DNA from: Aquitalea aquatica
Lineage (GTDB): Bacteria; Pseudomonadota; Gammaproteobacteria; Burkholderiales; Chromobacteriaceae
NCBI RefSeq assembly: GCF_013911085.1
Contig: NZ_JACERN010000026.1
Span: 62,001 to 126,000, forward strand
Direction: 5' to 3'
Length of the DNA: 64,000 nt
The notes beneath the pieces are model-generated. The model was not told where the DNA came from. It made no database searches and saw only the letters and a program-made list of their open reading frames with translations. This document shows, one piece after another, positions 53,646 to 63,371 of this stretch (the first letter of the stretch is position 1; every line of letters begins with the position of its first letter). Both the position numbers and the translations under genes were made by a program.

Positions 53646-53770
53646 TGTTATGGTTTTGCTCTTGGACCCAGCGCAAGGTGTGCTTGCGCTGGTGGAGATG
53701 GGCTGTGCGTATGGCCGATTGGCGGTAAAATCGCGCTTTTACCCACCATCCGCAGCAAGAGGGAAGCAGC

Positions 53771-54118
53771 ATGAGCATCTATCGTCACAAGCAGGGCGCA
53801 CGTCTGGCCGAGGCGGCCGTTTGCAATGGCATGATTTTCCTGGCGGGGCAAGTGCCGGAAAACACCGAGGCCGATGCCCAGGCGCAGACCGCCAATGTGC
53901 TGGCCCAGATCGACAGCCTGTTGGCCGAGCTGGGTTCGGACAAGAGCAAGATTCTGGATGTGACCATTTTCCTGGCCAGCCTGGCTGACTACGACGCCAT
54001 GAACGCCGCCTGGGATGCCTGGGTGCCGGCGGGCAATGTGCCGGCGCGTGCCACGGTGGAGGCCAAGCTGGCGAACCCGGCGTGGAAAGTGGAAATCAAA
54101 CTGGTGGCTGCCAGCTGA
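53771..54118 (+). CDS. RidA-family protein, YoaB-like
   Basis: A 115-residue YjgF/RidA-fold protein. The catalytic-type arginine is in VPARATVEAKLANPAWKVEIK, and GQVPENTEADAQAQTANVLAQI resembles YoaB. RidA enzymes deaminate reactive enamines and imines; the YoaB branch has not been assigned a substrate. The ATG follows a GAGGGAAGCAGC ribosome site. It is closed by a strong terminator. Confidence 0.88.
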   Translation: MSIYRHKQGARLAEAAVCNGMIFLAGQVPENTEADAQAQTANVLAQIDSLLAELGSDKSKILDVTIFLASLADYDAMNAAWDAWVPAGNVPARATVEAKLANPAWKVEIKLVAAS

Positions 54119-54134
54119 TTCTGTCCACTGGCTC

Positions 54135-54161
54135 AAAAAAACCCGCTACGGCGGGTTTTTT
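54135..54161. terminator. Bidirectional terminator between RidA-like gene and miaA
   Basis: AACCCGC and GCGGGTT pair around TACG, flanked by A6 and T6 runs; it serves both convergent genes. Confidence 0.93.
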
Positions 54162-54180
54162 CTTGTGGGTCGCTGCTTGC

Positions 54181-55158
54181 TCAAAAGCTGCCCTGATAAG
54201 GCAGGCGGTCTGCCGGCGGCTTGCCGGCCATGAAATCATGACAGGCCTGCAGCACGCAGTCGTTGAGGTCGGCACGCTGGGCGCTGACCGGAATCACCGG
54301 CAGGCTGCGCATCCAGGTGAGCTGGCGTTTGCACAGCTGGCGGGTGGCGGCGATGCCGCGTTCGATGAACTCGGCCTCACTGCACAGCCCATCCAGGTAG
54401 TCCCAGGCCTGGCGATAGCCGACGCAGCGCATCGAGGGCAGGTCGGGCGTGAGTGCCGGGTAGTCCCGGCGCAGACGGCGTACTTCACCTAGAAAATCCT
54501 GCTGCAGCATCAAGTCGAAGCGCTGAGCAATGCGCTGGTGCAGCCAGCTGCGCTCCTCCGGCACCAGTGCCAGCGGCAAGCAGTTAAAGTCGGCCGCGGC
54601 TTCCTTGCCCCGGGCAATCAGGCTGGACATGGTCTGGCCGCTGAGCAGGCAGATTTCCAGTGCGCGGTGAATGCGCTGCGCATCGTTGGGATTGAGGCGG
54701 GCGGCGGTGTCCGGGTCCAGCGTGGCCAGCCGGGCATGCATGGCTGGCCAGCCAATGCGGCTGGCTTCGGCATCCAGTTGGGCGCGCAGCGCGGCGTCGG
54801 CTTGCGGCAGATCGGACAAGCCTTCCAGCAAGGCCTTGTAATACAGCATGGTGCCGCCCACCAACAGCGGCATATTGCCACGGCCGCGGATTTCACCGAT
54901 CAGCCGGTTGGCATCGGCATGAAACTGGGCGGCGGAATAAGTCTCCAGCGGGCTGATGATGTCGATCAGGTGGTGCGGGCAGGCGGCCATTTCCTCAGCG
55001 CTGGGTTTGGCGCTGCCGATGTCCATGCCGCGATACACCAGGGCCGAATCCACGCTGATGATTTCCACTGGGAAATGGCGGGCCAGCTCCAGCGCAAGGC
55101 CGGTCTTGCCGGAGGCGGTGGGGCCCATCAACAGGATGGCATCAGGTGTCTGTGACAT
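54181..55158 (-). CDS. miaA: tRNA dimethylallyltransferase MiaA
   Basis: Adds the dimethylallyl group to A37 of tRNAs reading codons that begin with U. The 325 residues show P-loop [16 protein letters not shown] (about 11-26), [17 protein letters not shown] (about 36-52), the [19 protein letters not shown] block and the insertion around [14 protein letters not shown]. It reads in the same direction as sbcB, tdk and mutL. Confidence 0.97.
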   Translation of the reverse strand: MSQTPDAILLMGPTASGKTGLALELARHFPVEIISVDSALVYRGMDIGSAKPSAEEMAACPHHLIDIISPLETYSAAQFHADANRLIGEIRGRGNMPLLVGGTMLYYKALLEGLSDLPQADAALRAQLDAEASRIGWPAMHARLATLDPDTAARLNPNDAQRIHRALEICLLSGQTMSSLIARGKEAAADFNCLPLALVPEERSWLHQRIAQRFDLMLQQDFLGEVRRLRRDYPALTPDLPSMRCVGYRQAWDYLDGLCSEAEFIERGIAATRQLCKRQLTWMRSLPVIPVSAQRADLNDCVLQACHDFMAGKPPADRLPYQGSF

Positions 55159-55230
55159 GGCGTGGTCTTGAGTGCTGGCAGGGTCCGGGGCGGGATTGTC
55201 GCATAGGCAGGGTCGTCCCGGAACCGCTTT

Positions 55231-56658
55231 TTAGTTGCCCGGTGCCAGCAGGCTGGCGGCGTAGCTGTCCAGTTGCTGCAGGATGGCCTGCTGGGCTGGC
55301 GTCAGTTCGCGCTCGCGCACGGCTGCCATTTCCTGCTGGAACTGCGCCAGACTGCGGCCACCCAGCCCTTCATCCAGCTTGTGCCGGCACCATTGCTGCC
55401 AGCGCTGGCTTTCCTCGCCCGACAGGCTGCCAGGGAAGTTGCGTGCCCGGTAGCGGAACAGCAGCTCGCCCAACTGGGCATCTTCAAAAAAGGCCATTTC
55501 GCTGGTGAGCTGGGCGGCAGATTTCAGCCGCAGCTTGTTCAGCACCTTGCGGTCGTTATTGCTGACAAAGCCGCCATACAGGTTTTCGTCCACATCACGC
55601 GCCTCGCCGGTTTCGCGGCGGTAGACCTGGCGCCAGATGGGCGTGAGGTCGGGCAGGGTGGCGGCGCTGGCGGCATGGGTCTCGATCACTGCCATGTCCA
55701 TGCCCCAGTGGCGGGCGCGATCCTCGCCCAGAACCTTGAGATTGGCCACGACAAAGGGGGACTTGTTGATGTGGATGGTTTTGAGCGGCAGCCGTGTCAT
55801 GCCTTCCGGCAGATCTTCCGTGCGGGTATAGATGCGCTGGCGGATGCTGTCGGCGCTCATGCCGCGCAGCATGGCCGGATCAAATGCCAGGTCCCACACG
55901 ATGACCTCATTGCCGTTGGTCGGGTGCTGGGCCAGCGGCCAGACCATGGCCATATTGCCGCGCTCTACGCCATACATGCCGGACACATGCAGCAGCGGGC
56001 GCGGCTGGTGCAGGTTCAGCTGCGCCTTGACCGCGTCTTTCTTGCGCAGGGTGAGGTAGTAGTCGAACAGCTTGGGCTGCTTTTGCTTGATCAGCCGCGC
56101 CAGCGCAATGGTGGCGCGCACATCGGATAGCGCGTCGTGCGCGGCTTCGTGTGCCAGACCGTTGGCGGCGGACAGGTGTTCCAGCTTGAAGCTGGGGCGG
56201 CCATCTTCGTGCTGAGGCCATTCAATACCTTCCGGGCGCAGGGCATAGGTGGCACGCACCAGATCGAGAATGTCCCAGCGGCCACACTGGTTTTGCCATT
56301 CACGCGCATAGGGGTCGATCAGGTTGCGCCAGAACAGAAAGCGGCTGACCTCGTCATCAAAGCGCAGCGAGTTGTAACCCACGCCGATGGTGCCGGGGGC
56401 GGCCAGCTCGCGTTCGATCACTCCGGCGAATTCGTGCTCGGCCACACCATGAGCCAGACAGTGCTGCGGGGTGATGCCGGTGAGCAGGCAGGCCTCGGGC
56501 GCGGGCAGGTAATCGGGGGCCGGCTGGCAGTACAGCATCACCGGTTCGCCGATTTCGTTCAGCTCGGCATCGGTACGTATCCCGGCAAACTGCGAAGGGC
56601 GATCCTGGCGCGGCACGGCGCCAAAGGTTTCATAGTCGTGCCAGAAAAAAGTATGCAT
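55231..56658 (-). CDS. sbcB: Exodeoxyribonuclease I SbcB
   Basis: 3'-5' exonuclease on single-stranded DNA, active in recombination and repair. 475 residues from the ATG at 56658, with acidic catalytic residues Asp8 and Glu10 in HDYETFG, further NSLRFDDEVSRFLFWRN and an SH3-like middle. AHDALSDVRATIALA is the third exonuclease motif. An in-frame GTG at 56670 would add four residues; no clear ribosome site decides it. Confidence 0.95.
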   Translation of the reverse strand: MHTFFWHDYETFGAVPRQDRPSQFAGIRTDAELNEIGEPVMLYCQPAPDYLPAPEACLLTGITPQHCLAHGVAEHEFAGVIERELAAPGTIGVGYNSLRFDDEVSRFLFWRNLIDPYAREWQNQCGRWDILDLVRATYALRPEGIEWPQHEDGRPSFKLEHLSAANGLAHEAAHDALSDVRATIALARLIKQKQPKLFDYYLTLRKKDAVKAQLNLHQPRPLLHVSGMYGVERGNMAMVWPLAQHPTNGNEVIVWDLAFDPAMLRGMSADSIRQRIYTRTEDLPEGMTRLPLKTIHINKSPFVVANLKVLGEDRARHWGMDMAVIETHAASAATLPDLTPIWRQVYRRETGEARDVDENLYGGFVSNNDRKVLNKLRLKSAAQLTSEMAFFEDAQLGELLFRYRARNFPGSLSGEESQRWQQWCRHKLDEGLGGRSLAQFQQEMAAVRERELTPAQQAILQQLDSYAASLLAPGN

Positions 56659-56739
56659 GGAGGCTGTCACTTGGTGGGTGGCCGGGTCTTGAGTGTGGCA
56701 GCGATGTGCGCACGGGCCAAGGCGCGGCGGTGGGCGGCT

Positions 56740-57297
56740 TCAGTCTGCCTGATGAAAACAGCGGCCGCAGACGGCGCGATAGCGCGCTTCGCCGCCAATC
56801 TCCACTTGCGGGCCCTCTACCACCCGGCTGCCATCGGCAGCGATGCGGATATGCATGGTGGCTTTTTTGCCGCAGGTGCAGATGGTCTTGATTTCTTCAA
56901 TCTCCTCGGCCCGGGTCAGCAGCCAGGTGGAGCCGGGGAAGGGGTGGCCCTGAAAGTCCACCCGCAGGCCAAAGCAGATCACCGGGATATTGCGGGTGTG
57001 GGCCAGCCGGTGCAGCTGGCATACCTGCTGTGGGCTGAGAAATTGCGCTTCGTCCAGCAGGATGCAACTGATGCCGGCCAGGTCTACGCTGAGGAAATCG
57101 GTATCACCGGCAAAGGTGTGAGCCTGGCGCTGGATGCCCAGCCGCGAGGAAATCATGCCCACGCCAAAGCGGTCGTCGATGGCGGCGGTATATAGCGCCA
57201 CCTGCTTGCCCATGCTCTCGTAATTATTGGCGATTTGCAGCAGCTGGGTGCTCTTGCCGCTGTTCATGGCGGCGTAGCGGAAAAACAGTTTGGCCAT
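56740..57297 (-). CDS. tdk: Thymidine kinase Tdk
   Basis: Type II thymidine kinase for salvage of thymidine, 185 residues. P-loop FRYAAMNSGKSTQLL (about 6-20), DEAQF Walker B-like segment, and a zinc-binding lid: CTCGKKA and CGRCF carry the cysteines. It starts 24 bp after mutL. Confidence 0.97.
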   Translation of the reverse strand: MAKLFFRYAAMNSGKSTQLLQIANNYESMGKQVALYTAAIDDRFGVGMISSRLGIQRQAHTFAGDTDFLSVDLAGISCILLDEAQFLSPQQVCQLHRLAHTRNIPVICFGLRVDFQGHPFPGSTWLLTRAEEIEEIKTICTCGKKATMHIRIAADGSRVVEGPQVEIGGEARYRAVCGRCFHQAD

Positions 57298-57321
57298 ACG
57301 TCTGTTTCAGATAAAAGTGGT

Positions 57322-59244
57322 TCAGCGCCCGCGCATGAACAGATTGTCGAGGTCTTTCATGCCCAGTCGCGACCAGGTGGGGCGGCCGTGATTGCACTGG
57401 TTGGAGCGTTCGGTGTTTTCCATGTCACGCAGCAGGGCATTCATTTCAGTCAGCGTCAGCTGGCGGTTGGCACGTACCGCGCCGTGGCAGGCCATGGTGG
57501 CCAGCAGTTCGTTGCGGCGTTCGGTCAGCACCTGGCTGAGGCCGAATTCACGCACGTCTTTCAGCACGGCGCGAGCCAGGTCCACCGGATTGCCATCCTG
57601 CAGCCAGACCGGCACACCGCGTACGGCAATCTGGGTGGGGGAGAGTGGAGCCAGCTCCACGCCCAGCTGTTTCATCTGCTCTCCATGCTCGTGCACAGTG
57701 GCCACTTCCATGCGGTCGGCGGCAAAGGATACCGGCAGCAGCAAGGGTTGCATGGGGATGGTGTCGGCTTCCAGCGCGGTTTTCAGCCGTTCGTAGACAA
57801 TGCGCTCGTGCGCGGCATGCATGTCGACCACGATCAGCCCGTCTTCGCACTGGCTCAGGATATAGACCCCGTGCAACTGGGCCAGGGCAAAGCCCAGCGG
57901 CGGAATGCCCTCGCTAGCCTGTGGCAATGCCTGCAACTGGGCCGGCGACAGCATGGCTGGCAGCTGGTCGAGCACCGGCGTATTGGCGGGCAGTGCATTG
58001 CGGCTTTCTTCTTCGCGCAGGCCGGAGAACATCTTGTCGTAAGTGCCGATGGCCTCGCGCGCTACATGCAGCGGGATACTCTGCTGCTGATAGCTGAAGG
58101 GCCGCACCGGCGTATGGCCGCTGGCACTGCTGCCGGACGTTGCGGCCGACAGCGGGGCGCGTGGCGGAAACAGGGCGGCTTGCGGCGCGGCGGCGTTGCT
58201 GGCTGGCGCGTTCTGATTGATCTCACCCTGGGCTGGTACCGGGGCGCTGCTGCCGGCGGTAGTGGCGGCGAGTGCCTTGTTGATGCTGTGGAACAGAAAC
58301 TGGTGGATGGCCTGGCTTTCGCGAAAGCGCACCTCAATCTTGGTGGGGTGCACATTCACATCCACCCCGGCCGGGTCCATCGACAGGAATAGTGCATACA
58401 CCGGGTGGCGGTCGTGATGCAGCACATCGCGATAGGCCTGGCGCAGCGCGTGCTGGGCGGTTTTATCACGCACGAAGCGGCCATTGACATAGAAATACTG
58501 GGCGTCGCGACTGGCCTTTGAATAGGTGGGCGAGCCAACAAAGCCGCTCAGCGTCATGCTGCCGGCGGAGGTTTCCACCGCAATGGCTTCGCTGATGAAA
58601 TCCTTACCCAGCAAGGCAGCAACGCGGTCGGCCAGGTCTTGCGCCGGCAAGCGCCAGATCACCTTGCCATTGTGGCGTAGTAAAAATTCGACCTGCGGGT
58701 GCGCCAGGGCAATGCGTTCGAAAGTGGCTTCGCAGTGGGCGTATTCGGTGTTTTCGCTCTTGAGGAATTTGCGCCGCGCCGGGGTGTTGAAGTACAGGTC
58801 CACCACTTCGACGCTGGTGCCCGTCGCATGGGCTGCTGGCTCCACCGGGTGCAGCTGGCCATCGATGGCGATGATCTGGTAGGCGTGGCTACTGTCGGCC
58901 GGGCGGCTGGTCAGGGTCAGCCGCGATACCGAGGCCACGCTGGCCAGCCCTTCACCACGAAAGCCCAGGGTCCCCACCTGTTCCAGGTCGTCCAGCGAAG
59001 CGATCTTGCTGGTGGCGTGGCGGTCCAGTGCCAGGGGCAGATCATCTGCAGTAATGCCGCTGCCGTTGTCGGTGACGCGAATCAGCTTGATGCCGCCCTG
59101 CGCCAGATCAACGGTGATCTTGCTGGCGCCAGAGTCCAGGCTGTTTTCCAGCATTTCCTTGAGGGCAGAGGCGGGGCGTTCCACCACTTCGCCAGCAGCG
59201 ATCTGGTTGACGAGGTGATCTGGGAGCTTGTGAATGCGTTTCAT
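57322..59244 (-). CDS. mutL: DNA mismatch repair protein MutL (endonuclease type)
   Basis: GHKL ATPase that links MutS to strand removal. 640 residues: N-terminal ATPase with EMLENSLDSGA, TDNGSGI and GFRGEGLASVASV, a Pro/Ala/Ser linker (about 340-390) and a C-terminal dimerisation part. The nickase signature is DMHAAHERIVYE, with Met for the usual Gln of DQHA; Asp, His and the two Glu are kept. C-terminal CNHGRPT is present. MutL with this motif nicks DNA itself in organisms lacking MutH; no mutH is visible here. Confidence 0.95.
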   Translation of the reverse strand: MKRIHKLPDHLVNQIAAGEVVERPASALKEMLENSLDSGASKITVDLAQGGIKLIRVTDNGSGITADDLPLALDRHATSKIASLDDLEQVGTLGFRGEGLASVASVSRLTLTSRPADSSHAYQIIAIDGQLHPVEPAAHATGTSVEVVDLYFNTPARRKFLKSENTEYAHCEATFERIALAHPQVEFLLRHNGKVIWRLPAQDLADRVAALLGKDFISEAIAVETSAGSMTLSGFVGSPTYSKASRDAQYFYVNGRFVRDKTAQHALRQAYRDVLHHDRHPVYALFLSMDPAGVDVNVHPTKIEVRFRESQAIHQFLFHSINKALAATTAGSSAPVPAQGEINQNAPASNAAAPQAALFPPRAPLSAATSGSSASGHTPVRPFSYQQQSIPLHVAREAIGTYDKMFSGLREEESRNALPANTPVLDQLPAMLSPAQLQALPQASEGIPPLGFALAQLHGVYILSQCEDGLIVVDMHAAHERIVYERLKTALEADTIPMQPLLLPVSFAADRMEVATVHEHGEQMKQLGVELAPLSPTQIAVRGVPVWLQDGNPVDLARAVLKDVREFGLSQVLTERRNELLATMACHGAVRANRQLTLTEMNALLRDMENTERSNQCNHGRPTWSRLGMKDLDNLFMRGR

Positions 59245-59290
59245 ATGCAGGCCATGATAGTGCCGGACTGGCTGAAAGGGTAGGGCAATG

Positions 59291-59311
59291 GCCCCGGCAT
59301 GGGGCCGGGGC
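59291..59311 (-). terminator. GC-rich hairpin after the DedA gene
   Basis: GCCCCGGC and GCCGGGGC pair around a 5-base loop between dedA and mutL. There is no T run, so termination is uncertain. Confidence 0.35.
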
Positions 59312-59327
59312 GTTTAGCTGATCTGGA

Positions 59328-59972
59328 TCAGCCGCGACGTGCAGCGCGCTTGTGGCGCCATACTTCGATGATGGCCGGCAGGAAGGAGACGAAGATGATG
59401 CCGAAAATCAGGTATTCCAGATTCTTGCGAATGAAGGGCAGATTACCGAAGAAATAACCGGCATAGCAGAAGCCTGCCACCCACAGTACGGCCCCGGTCA
59501 CGTTGTACACGGTGAACTGGCGATAACCCATGCTGCCAATGCCGGCCACAAAGGGCGCAAAGGTGCGGATGATGGGCACGAAGCGGGTAAAGATGATGGT
59601 CTTGCCGCCGTGCCTGTCGTAGAAAGCATGGGTCTTGGCCAGGTATTCCGGCTTGATCAGCCGGGGAAAGCGTTGCAGCAGACGCGCGCCCAGATGCCGG
59701 CCGATGGCGTAGTTGACGCTATTGCCCAGAATGGCGGCCAGTGTCAGCAACAGGACCAGCAGGTGGGCATCCATCTTGCCCATGGCCGCCAGTGCGCCGG
59801 CTACGAACAGCAGCGAGTCGCCCGGCAGGAAAGGCGTGACCACCAGCCCGGTTTCACAAAAGATGATGAGAAACAGGATGGCGTAGATCCATACCCCGTA
59901 ATGGGCGACCAGCTGGGTCAGGTGGACATCGATGTGCAGGATGAAGTCGAGCAGGAAAGTGATGGCTTCCAT
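59328..59972 (-). CDS. DedA-family membrane protein (YqjA/YghB type)
   Basis: 214 residues, several helices, with [20 protein letters not shown] and [21 protein letters not shown], the two acidic and basic signatures of the DedA/VTT family. These proteins affect membrane potential and phospholipid recycling; the lipid substrate here is not known. It starts 86 bp after secF ends, with the secF terminator between. Confidence 0.9.
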   Translation of the reverse strand: MEAITFLLDFILHIDVHLTQLVAHYGVWIYAILFLIIFCETGLVVTPFLPGDSLLFVAGALAAMGKMDAHLLVLLLTLAAILGNSVNYAIGRHLGARLLQRFPRLIKPEYLAKTHAFYDRHGGKTIIFTRFVPIIRTFAPFVAGIGSMGYRQFTVYNVTGAVLWVAGFCYAGYFFGNLPFIRKNLEYLIFGIIFVSFLPAIIEVWRHKRAARRG

Positions 59973-60003
59973 GAGTCACCGTGGTGGTTGGCTGTAAGCG
60001 GAT

Positions 60004-60028
60004 AAAAAACCGGCCGGACAAGCCGGCC
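60004..60028 (-). terminator. Terminator of secDF
   Basis: On the minus strand GGCCGG and CCGGCC pair around CTTGT, followed by GG and six T. Confidence 0.85.
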
Positions 60029-60058
60029 AGTATGCGTTGCTACAGGGCATGCTCTGGC

Positions 60059-60994
60059 TCAGACCACGGCTTCCTCTTTCGGTTTGACCGGCTTGACCAT
60101 GTGCTCGCGGCTGACACCCAGCCACAGCGCGATCGGGCTGGCAACCAGTACCGAAGAGTAAATTCCGAAGATGATGCCGATGGTCAGCGCCATGGCAAAA
60201 CCATGCAGTGCCGGGCCACCGAAAACCAGCATGGACACCACCATCATCTCGGTGGAGAAGTGGGTGATGATGGTACGGCTCATGGTGGCGGTAATGGCGT
60301 TGTCGATGATGCTGGCGGTGGTCTTGCCACGCAGGCCCGGCTTGCGGAAGTTCTCGCGGATACGGTCGAACACCACTACCGATTCATTCACCGAATAGCC
60401 CAGCACCGCCAGCACGCCGGCCAGTACGGTCAGCGAGAATTCCCAGCGGAAGAAGGCAAAGCAGCCCAGGATGATCACCACGTCGTGCATGTTGGCGATG
60501 ATGGCCGACACGGCGAAGCGCCATTCGAAGCGGATGGCCAGGTAGGCCATGATGCCCAGACACACCAGGATGGCGGCAGTCAGGCCATGGGTCACCAGCT
60601 CCTCACCCACACTGGGGCCGACAAAATCGACCTTGCGCAGTTGCACGGTGCTGTCCTTGGCCTTGAGCAAGTTCATCACCTTTTCCGATAGCTGGGCCGA
60701 GGTTGTGCCCGGCTTGTTCGGCAGGCGAATCATCACATCACTGCTGCTGCCCAGGCTTTGCACGGTGGCTTCGCCCAGCTTCAGGCTGTCGACCGAATCG
60801 CGGATCAGGTTCAGGTCAGCCGACTGCTGGTATTGCACTTCCAATACCGTACCGCCAGTGAATTCGACACTGTAGTTAAGACCGCGCGTGGCCAGGAAGA
60901 ACACGGCAAGAATGAAGGTGACCAGCGAAATTGCCGTGGTCAGCCTGCCGTAGCTCATGAACGGGATGTCCCGTTTGATGCGGAAAAGCTCCAT
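60059..60994 (-). CDS. secF: Protein translocase subunit SecF
   Basis: Membrane subunit of the SecDF complex that uses the proton gradient to pull proteins across. The 311 residues have six helices, a first periplasmic loop with GLNYSVEFTGGTVLEVQY, and the conserved VNESVVVFDRIREN. It follows secD after 14 bp. Confidence 0.97.
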   Translation of the reverse strand: MELFRIKRDIPFMSYGRLTTAISLVTFILAVFFLATRGLNYSVEFTGGTVLEVQYQQSADLNLIRDSVDSLKLGEATVQSLGSSSDVMIRLPNKPGTTSAQLSEKVMNLLKAKDSTVQLRKVDFVGPSVGEELVTHGLTAAILVCLGIMAYLAIRFEWRFAVSAIIANMHDVVIILGCFAFFRWEFSLTVLAGVLAVLGYSVNESVVVFDRIRENFRKPGLRGKTTASIIDNAITATMSRTIITHFSTEMMVVSMLVFGGPALHGFAMALTIGIIFGIYSSVLVASPIALWLGVSREHMVKPVKPKEEAVV

Positions 60995-61008
60995 GATCTG
61001 TCCTGTCC

Positions 61009-62850
61009 TTATTTCTCAGGTTTCCACACCTGGCCAATGGCCAGCGAGGTCAGTTTGCGACGGCGGCCGTACCACAGGTTCACCAGGCCGCGCGAAACCA
61101 GCACTGCCGAGAACATCGAGGTCAGAATGCCGATGCAGTGCACCACGGCAAAGCCGCGTACCGGGCCGGTGCCGAAAATCAGCAAGGCCAGACCGGCAAT
61201 CAGGGTGGTGACGTTGGAGTCCAGAATCGTGGCCCAGGCGTGGCCGTAACCGGCCTGGATGGCCGAGTGCGGCGGTACGCCATTGCGCAGTTCTTCGCGG
61301 ATGCGCTCGTTGATCAGCACGTTGGCGTCAATCGCCATACCCAGTGCCAGCGCGATGGCGGCAATGCCGGGCAAGGTCAGCGTGGCCTGCAGAATGGACA
61401 GGATGGCCAGCAGCAGGAATACGTTGACAGCCAGCGAGATGGCCGAGAACACACCGAACACGCCGTAGTAGATCACCATGAACACCGCGATGGCAGCAAA
61501 GCCCCAAAGGGTGGAGTGGAAGCCCTTCTCGATGTTTTCCTTGCCCAGGCTAGGGCCGACGGTGCGTTCTTCGATGATGTTCATCGGTGCGGCCAGCGAG
61601 CCGGCACGCAGCAGCAGGGCGGTGTCATTGGCTTCTGCCGGGTTCATGCTGCCGGAGATTTGCACGCGGCCACCACCGATTTCCGAGCGGATAACCGGAG
61701 CAGTCACCACTTCGGCACGACCTTTTTCCACCAGGATCATCGCCATGCGCTTGCCGATGTTTTCCGCAGTCACCTGACGGAAGATGGAAGCGCCGGTGGA
61801 GTCCAGGTTGATGTGTACTGCCGGAGCGCCGTTTTCATCAAAGCCGGCTTGCGCGTCGTTGATGTTGTCGCCGGTCAGCTCGACATCTTTCTTCACCAGA
61901 ATCTTGCTGTCGCCATGCGAGGTGGCTTCGTCCAGCAGGTCGTAGCCAGCCGGAATATTGCCAGCCAGCGCGTCGCTGACCTTGCCCTGGTCATCTTCCA
62001 CCATGCGTACTTCCAGCGTGGCAGTGCGACCGATGATGTCCTTGGCACGGGCGGTATCCTGGATGCCAGGCAGCTCGACCACGATGCGGTTGGGGCCGGC
62101 CTGCTGGATGATGGGTTCGGAAGTGCCCAGTTCATTCACCCGGTTGTGCAGGGTGGAGATGTTCTGTTTGACGGCATCACCCTGAATCTTGGTGACTTCT
62201 TCCGGCTTCAGGGTGGCGGTCAGCTTGTAGGCAGCATCATCGCTGCTCACTACCAGAGTGGGCAGGGTGCGGCTGACCACATTTTGCGCGGCCTTCAGGG
62301 TGTCGGCATCACGCAGCTGCACTTCCAGCACATTACCGTTGCGCTTGATGCTGCCGTAGCGCACTTGCTTGTTCTTCAGCTCGCGGCGGATATCGCCAGC
62401 GTAGCGTTCCATGGTCTTGTCGATGGCAGCCTGCATGTCCACCTGCAGCAGGAAGTGCACGCCACCGCGCAAATCCAGACCCAGGAACATGGGGTAGGCT
62501 TTCAGGTCGGCCAGCCACTGCGGCGAGGCCGGCAGCAGGTTGAGCGCGATGATGTAGCTGTCGCCCAAGGCGTGCTGGATGGCATCGCGTGCCTTGATCT
62601 GGGTATCGGCATCCTTGAAGCGGATCTTCAGGCTGCTGCCGTCCAGGTACAGACCGTCCGGGCTGATGTTCTGGGCTTTCAGTGCCTCTTCCACGCGGCC
62701 CATCAGGGCAGTGTCCACGGTGATGGACTGGCGGGTGCTGGAGACCTGTACCGCAGGAGTCTCGCCGTAGAAGTTGGGTAGCGTGTAGATCGTGGCAATG
62801 ATCAGGGCTACCGCAATGACGAGGTATTTCCAGAGAGGATAGCGGTTCAT
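61009..62850 (-). CDS. secD: Protein translocase subunit SecD
   Basis: Partner of SecF. 613 residues: N-terminal helix (YLVIAVALIIATIYTLPNF), the large periplasmic domain with LGLDLRGGVHFLLQVD, and the C-terminal helix bundle with GMAIDANVLINERIREELRNG. It is preceded by yajC and followed by secF, the standard order. Confidence 0.98.
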   Translation of the reverse strand: MNRYPLWKYLVIAVALIIATIYTLPNFYGETPAVQVSSTRQSITVDTALMGRVEEALKAQNISPDGLYLDGSSLKIRFKDADTQIKARDAIQHALGDSYIIALNLLPASPQWLADLKAYPMFLGLDLRGGVHFLLQVDMQAAIDKTMERYAGDIRRELKNKQVRYGSIKRNGNVLEVQLRDADTLKAAQNVVSRTLPTLVVSSDDAAYKLTATLKPEEVTKIQGDAVKQNISTLHNRVNELGTSEPIIQQAGPNRIVVELPGIQDTARAKDIIGRTATLEVRMVEDDQGKVSDALAGNIPAGYDLLDEATSHGDSKILVKKDVELTGDNINDAQAGFDENGAPAVHINLDSTGASIFRQVTAENIGKRMAMILVEKGRAEVVTAPVIRSEIGGGRVQISGSMNPAEANDTALLLRAGSLAAPMNIIEERTVGPSLGKENIEKGFHSTLWGFAAIAVFMVIYYGVFGVFSAISLAVNVFLLLAILSILQATLTLPGIAAIALALGMAIDANVLINERIREELRNGVPPHSAIQAGYGHAWATILDSNVTTLIAGLALLIFGTGPVRGFAVVHCIGILTSMFSAVLVSRGLVNLWYGRRRKLTSLAIGQVWKPEK

Positions 62851-62917
62851 GAGTGATATCGGAGGTAGGAAACGAAACTGACCGCCCGGCTTGCGGGCCG
62901 GGCGGCCGTCCTGGGGA

Positions 62918-63241
62918 TTACAGGGACTTCAGCGTGCCCTTTTCCACCTTGCCGGTAACGGCCGGGCGCTGCACATTGATTTCCACGCCATTGGCGATTT
63001 CTACAGTCAGGAACTGCTCACCGGTCTTGACGACGCGGCCCAGAATGCCACCCTGGGTAACAACTTCATCGCCCTTCTGGATTTCCGACAGCATCTTCTG
63101 ATGCTCTTTCATTTTCTTCTGCTGCGGACGAACCATCAGGAACCAGAACAGTACGAAAATGACGATCATCGGCAGGAAAGACATGATGTCAAAACCGCCC
63201 GGTGCGGCGCCAGCGGCGAAAGCCTTGTCAATAAAGGGCAT
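62918..63241 (-). CDS. yajC: Sec translocon accessory protein YajC
   Basis: Small single-helix membrane protein of the SecDF-YajC complex, 107 residues. The helix is FLPMIVIFVLFWFLMVRPQQKK, with the family motif GDEVVTQGGILGRVVK after it. It stands between tgt and secD as usual. Confidence 0.97.
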   Translation of the reverse strand: MPFIDKAFAAGAAPGGFDIMSFLPMIVIFVLFWFLMVRPQQKKMKEHQKMLSEIQKGDEVVTQGGILGRVVKTGEQFLTVEIANGVEINVQRPAVTGKVEKGTLKSL

Positions 63242-63340
63242 GGATTTGCTCCCTTGTTATAGTGTTGATGGTGAAACAAACGGGCCATTGTAGCCACGCT
63301 GCGTGTCTTTTCCAACCTTCCGGCCTGAACGCAGGCTCAG

Positions 63341-63362
63341 ACCGGCCGGTGAGGGGGCCGGT
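63341..63362 (-). terminator. Hairpin after tgt
   Basis: ACCGGCC and GGCCGGT pair around an 8-base loop, just after the tgt stop. No T run follows on the minus strand, so read-through to yajC is likely. Confidence 0.35.
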
Positions 63363-63371
63363 TCCCGCGCT

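Larger units (their letters stand above)
52747..53770 (-). other. Gene-poor kilobase before the RidA-like gene
   Basis: Longest region without a standard gene. It holds two short minus-strand reading frames with ribosome sites (52940-53020 and 53049-53204) and a strong minus-strand promoter (53616-53645) that fires leftward. Frames of 60-156 codons in it lack ribosome sites and overlap one another. About 410 bp between promoter and first small frame may be a long leader or a small RNA. The rest shows nothing recognisable. Confidence 0.5.

Noticed and set aside
61138-62781. 547-codon plus-strand frame opposite secD
   Set aside because: Shadow of secD; composition reflects reversed codons and no homologous domain is visible.
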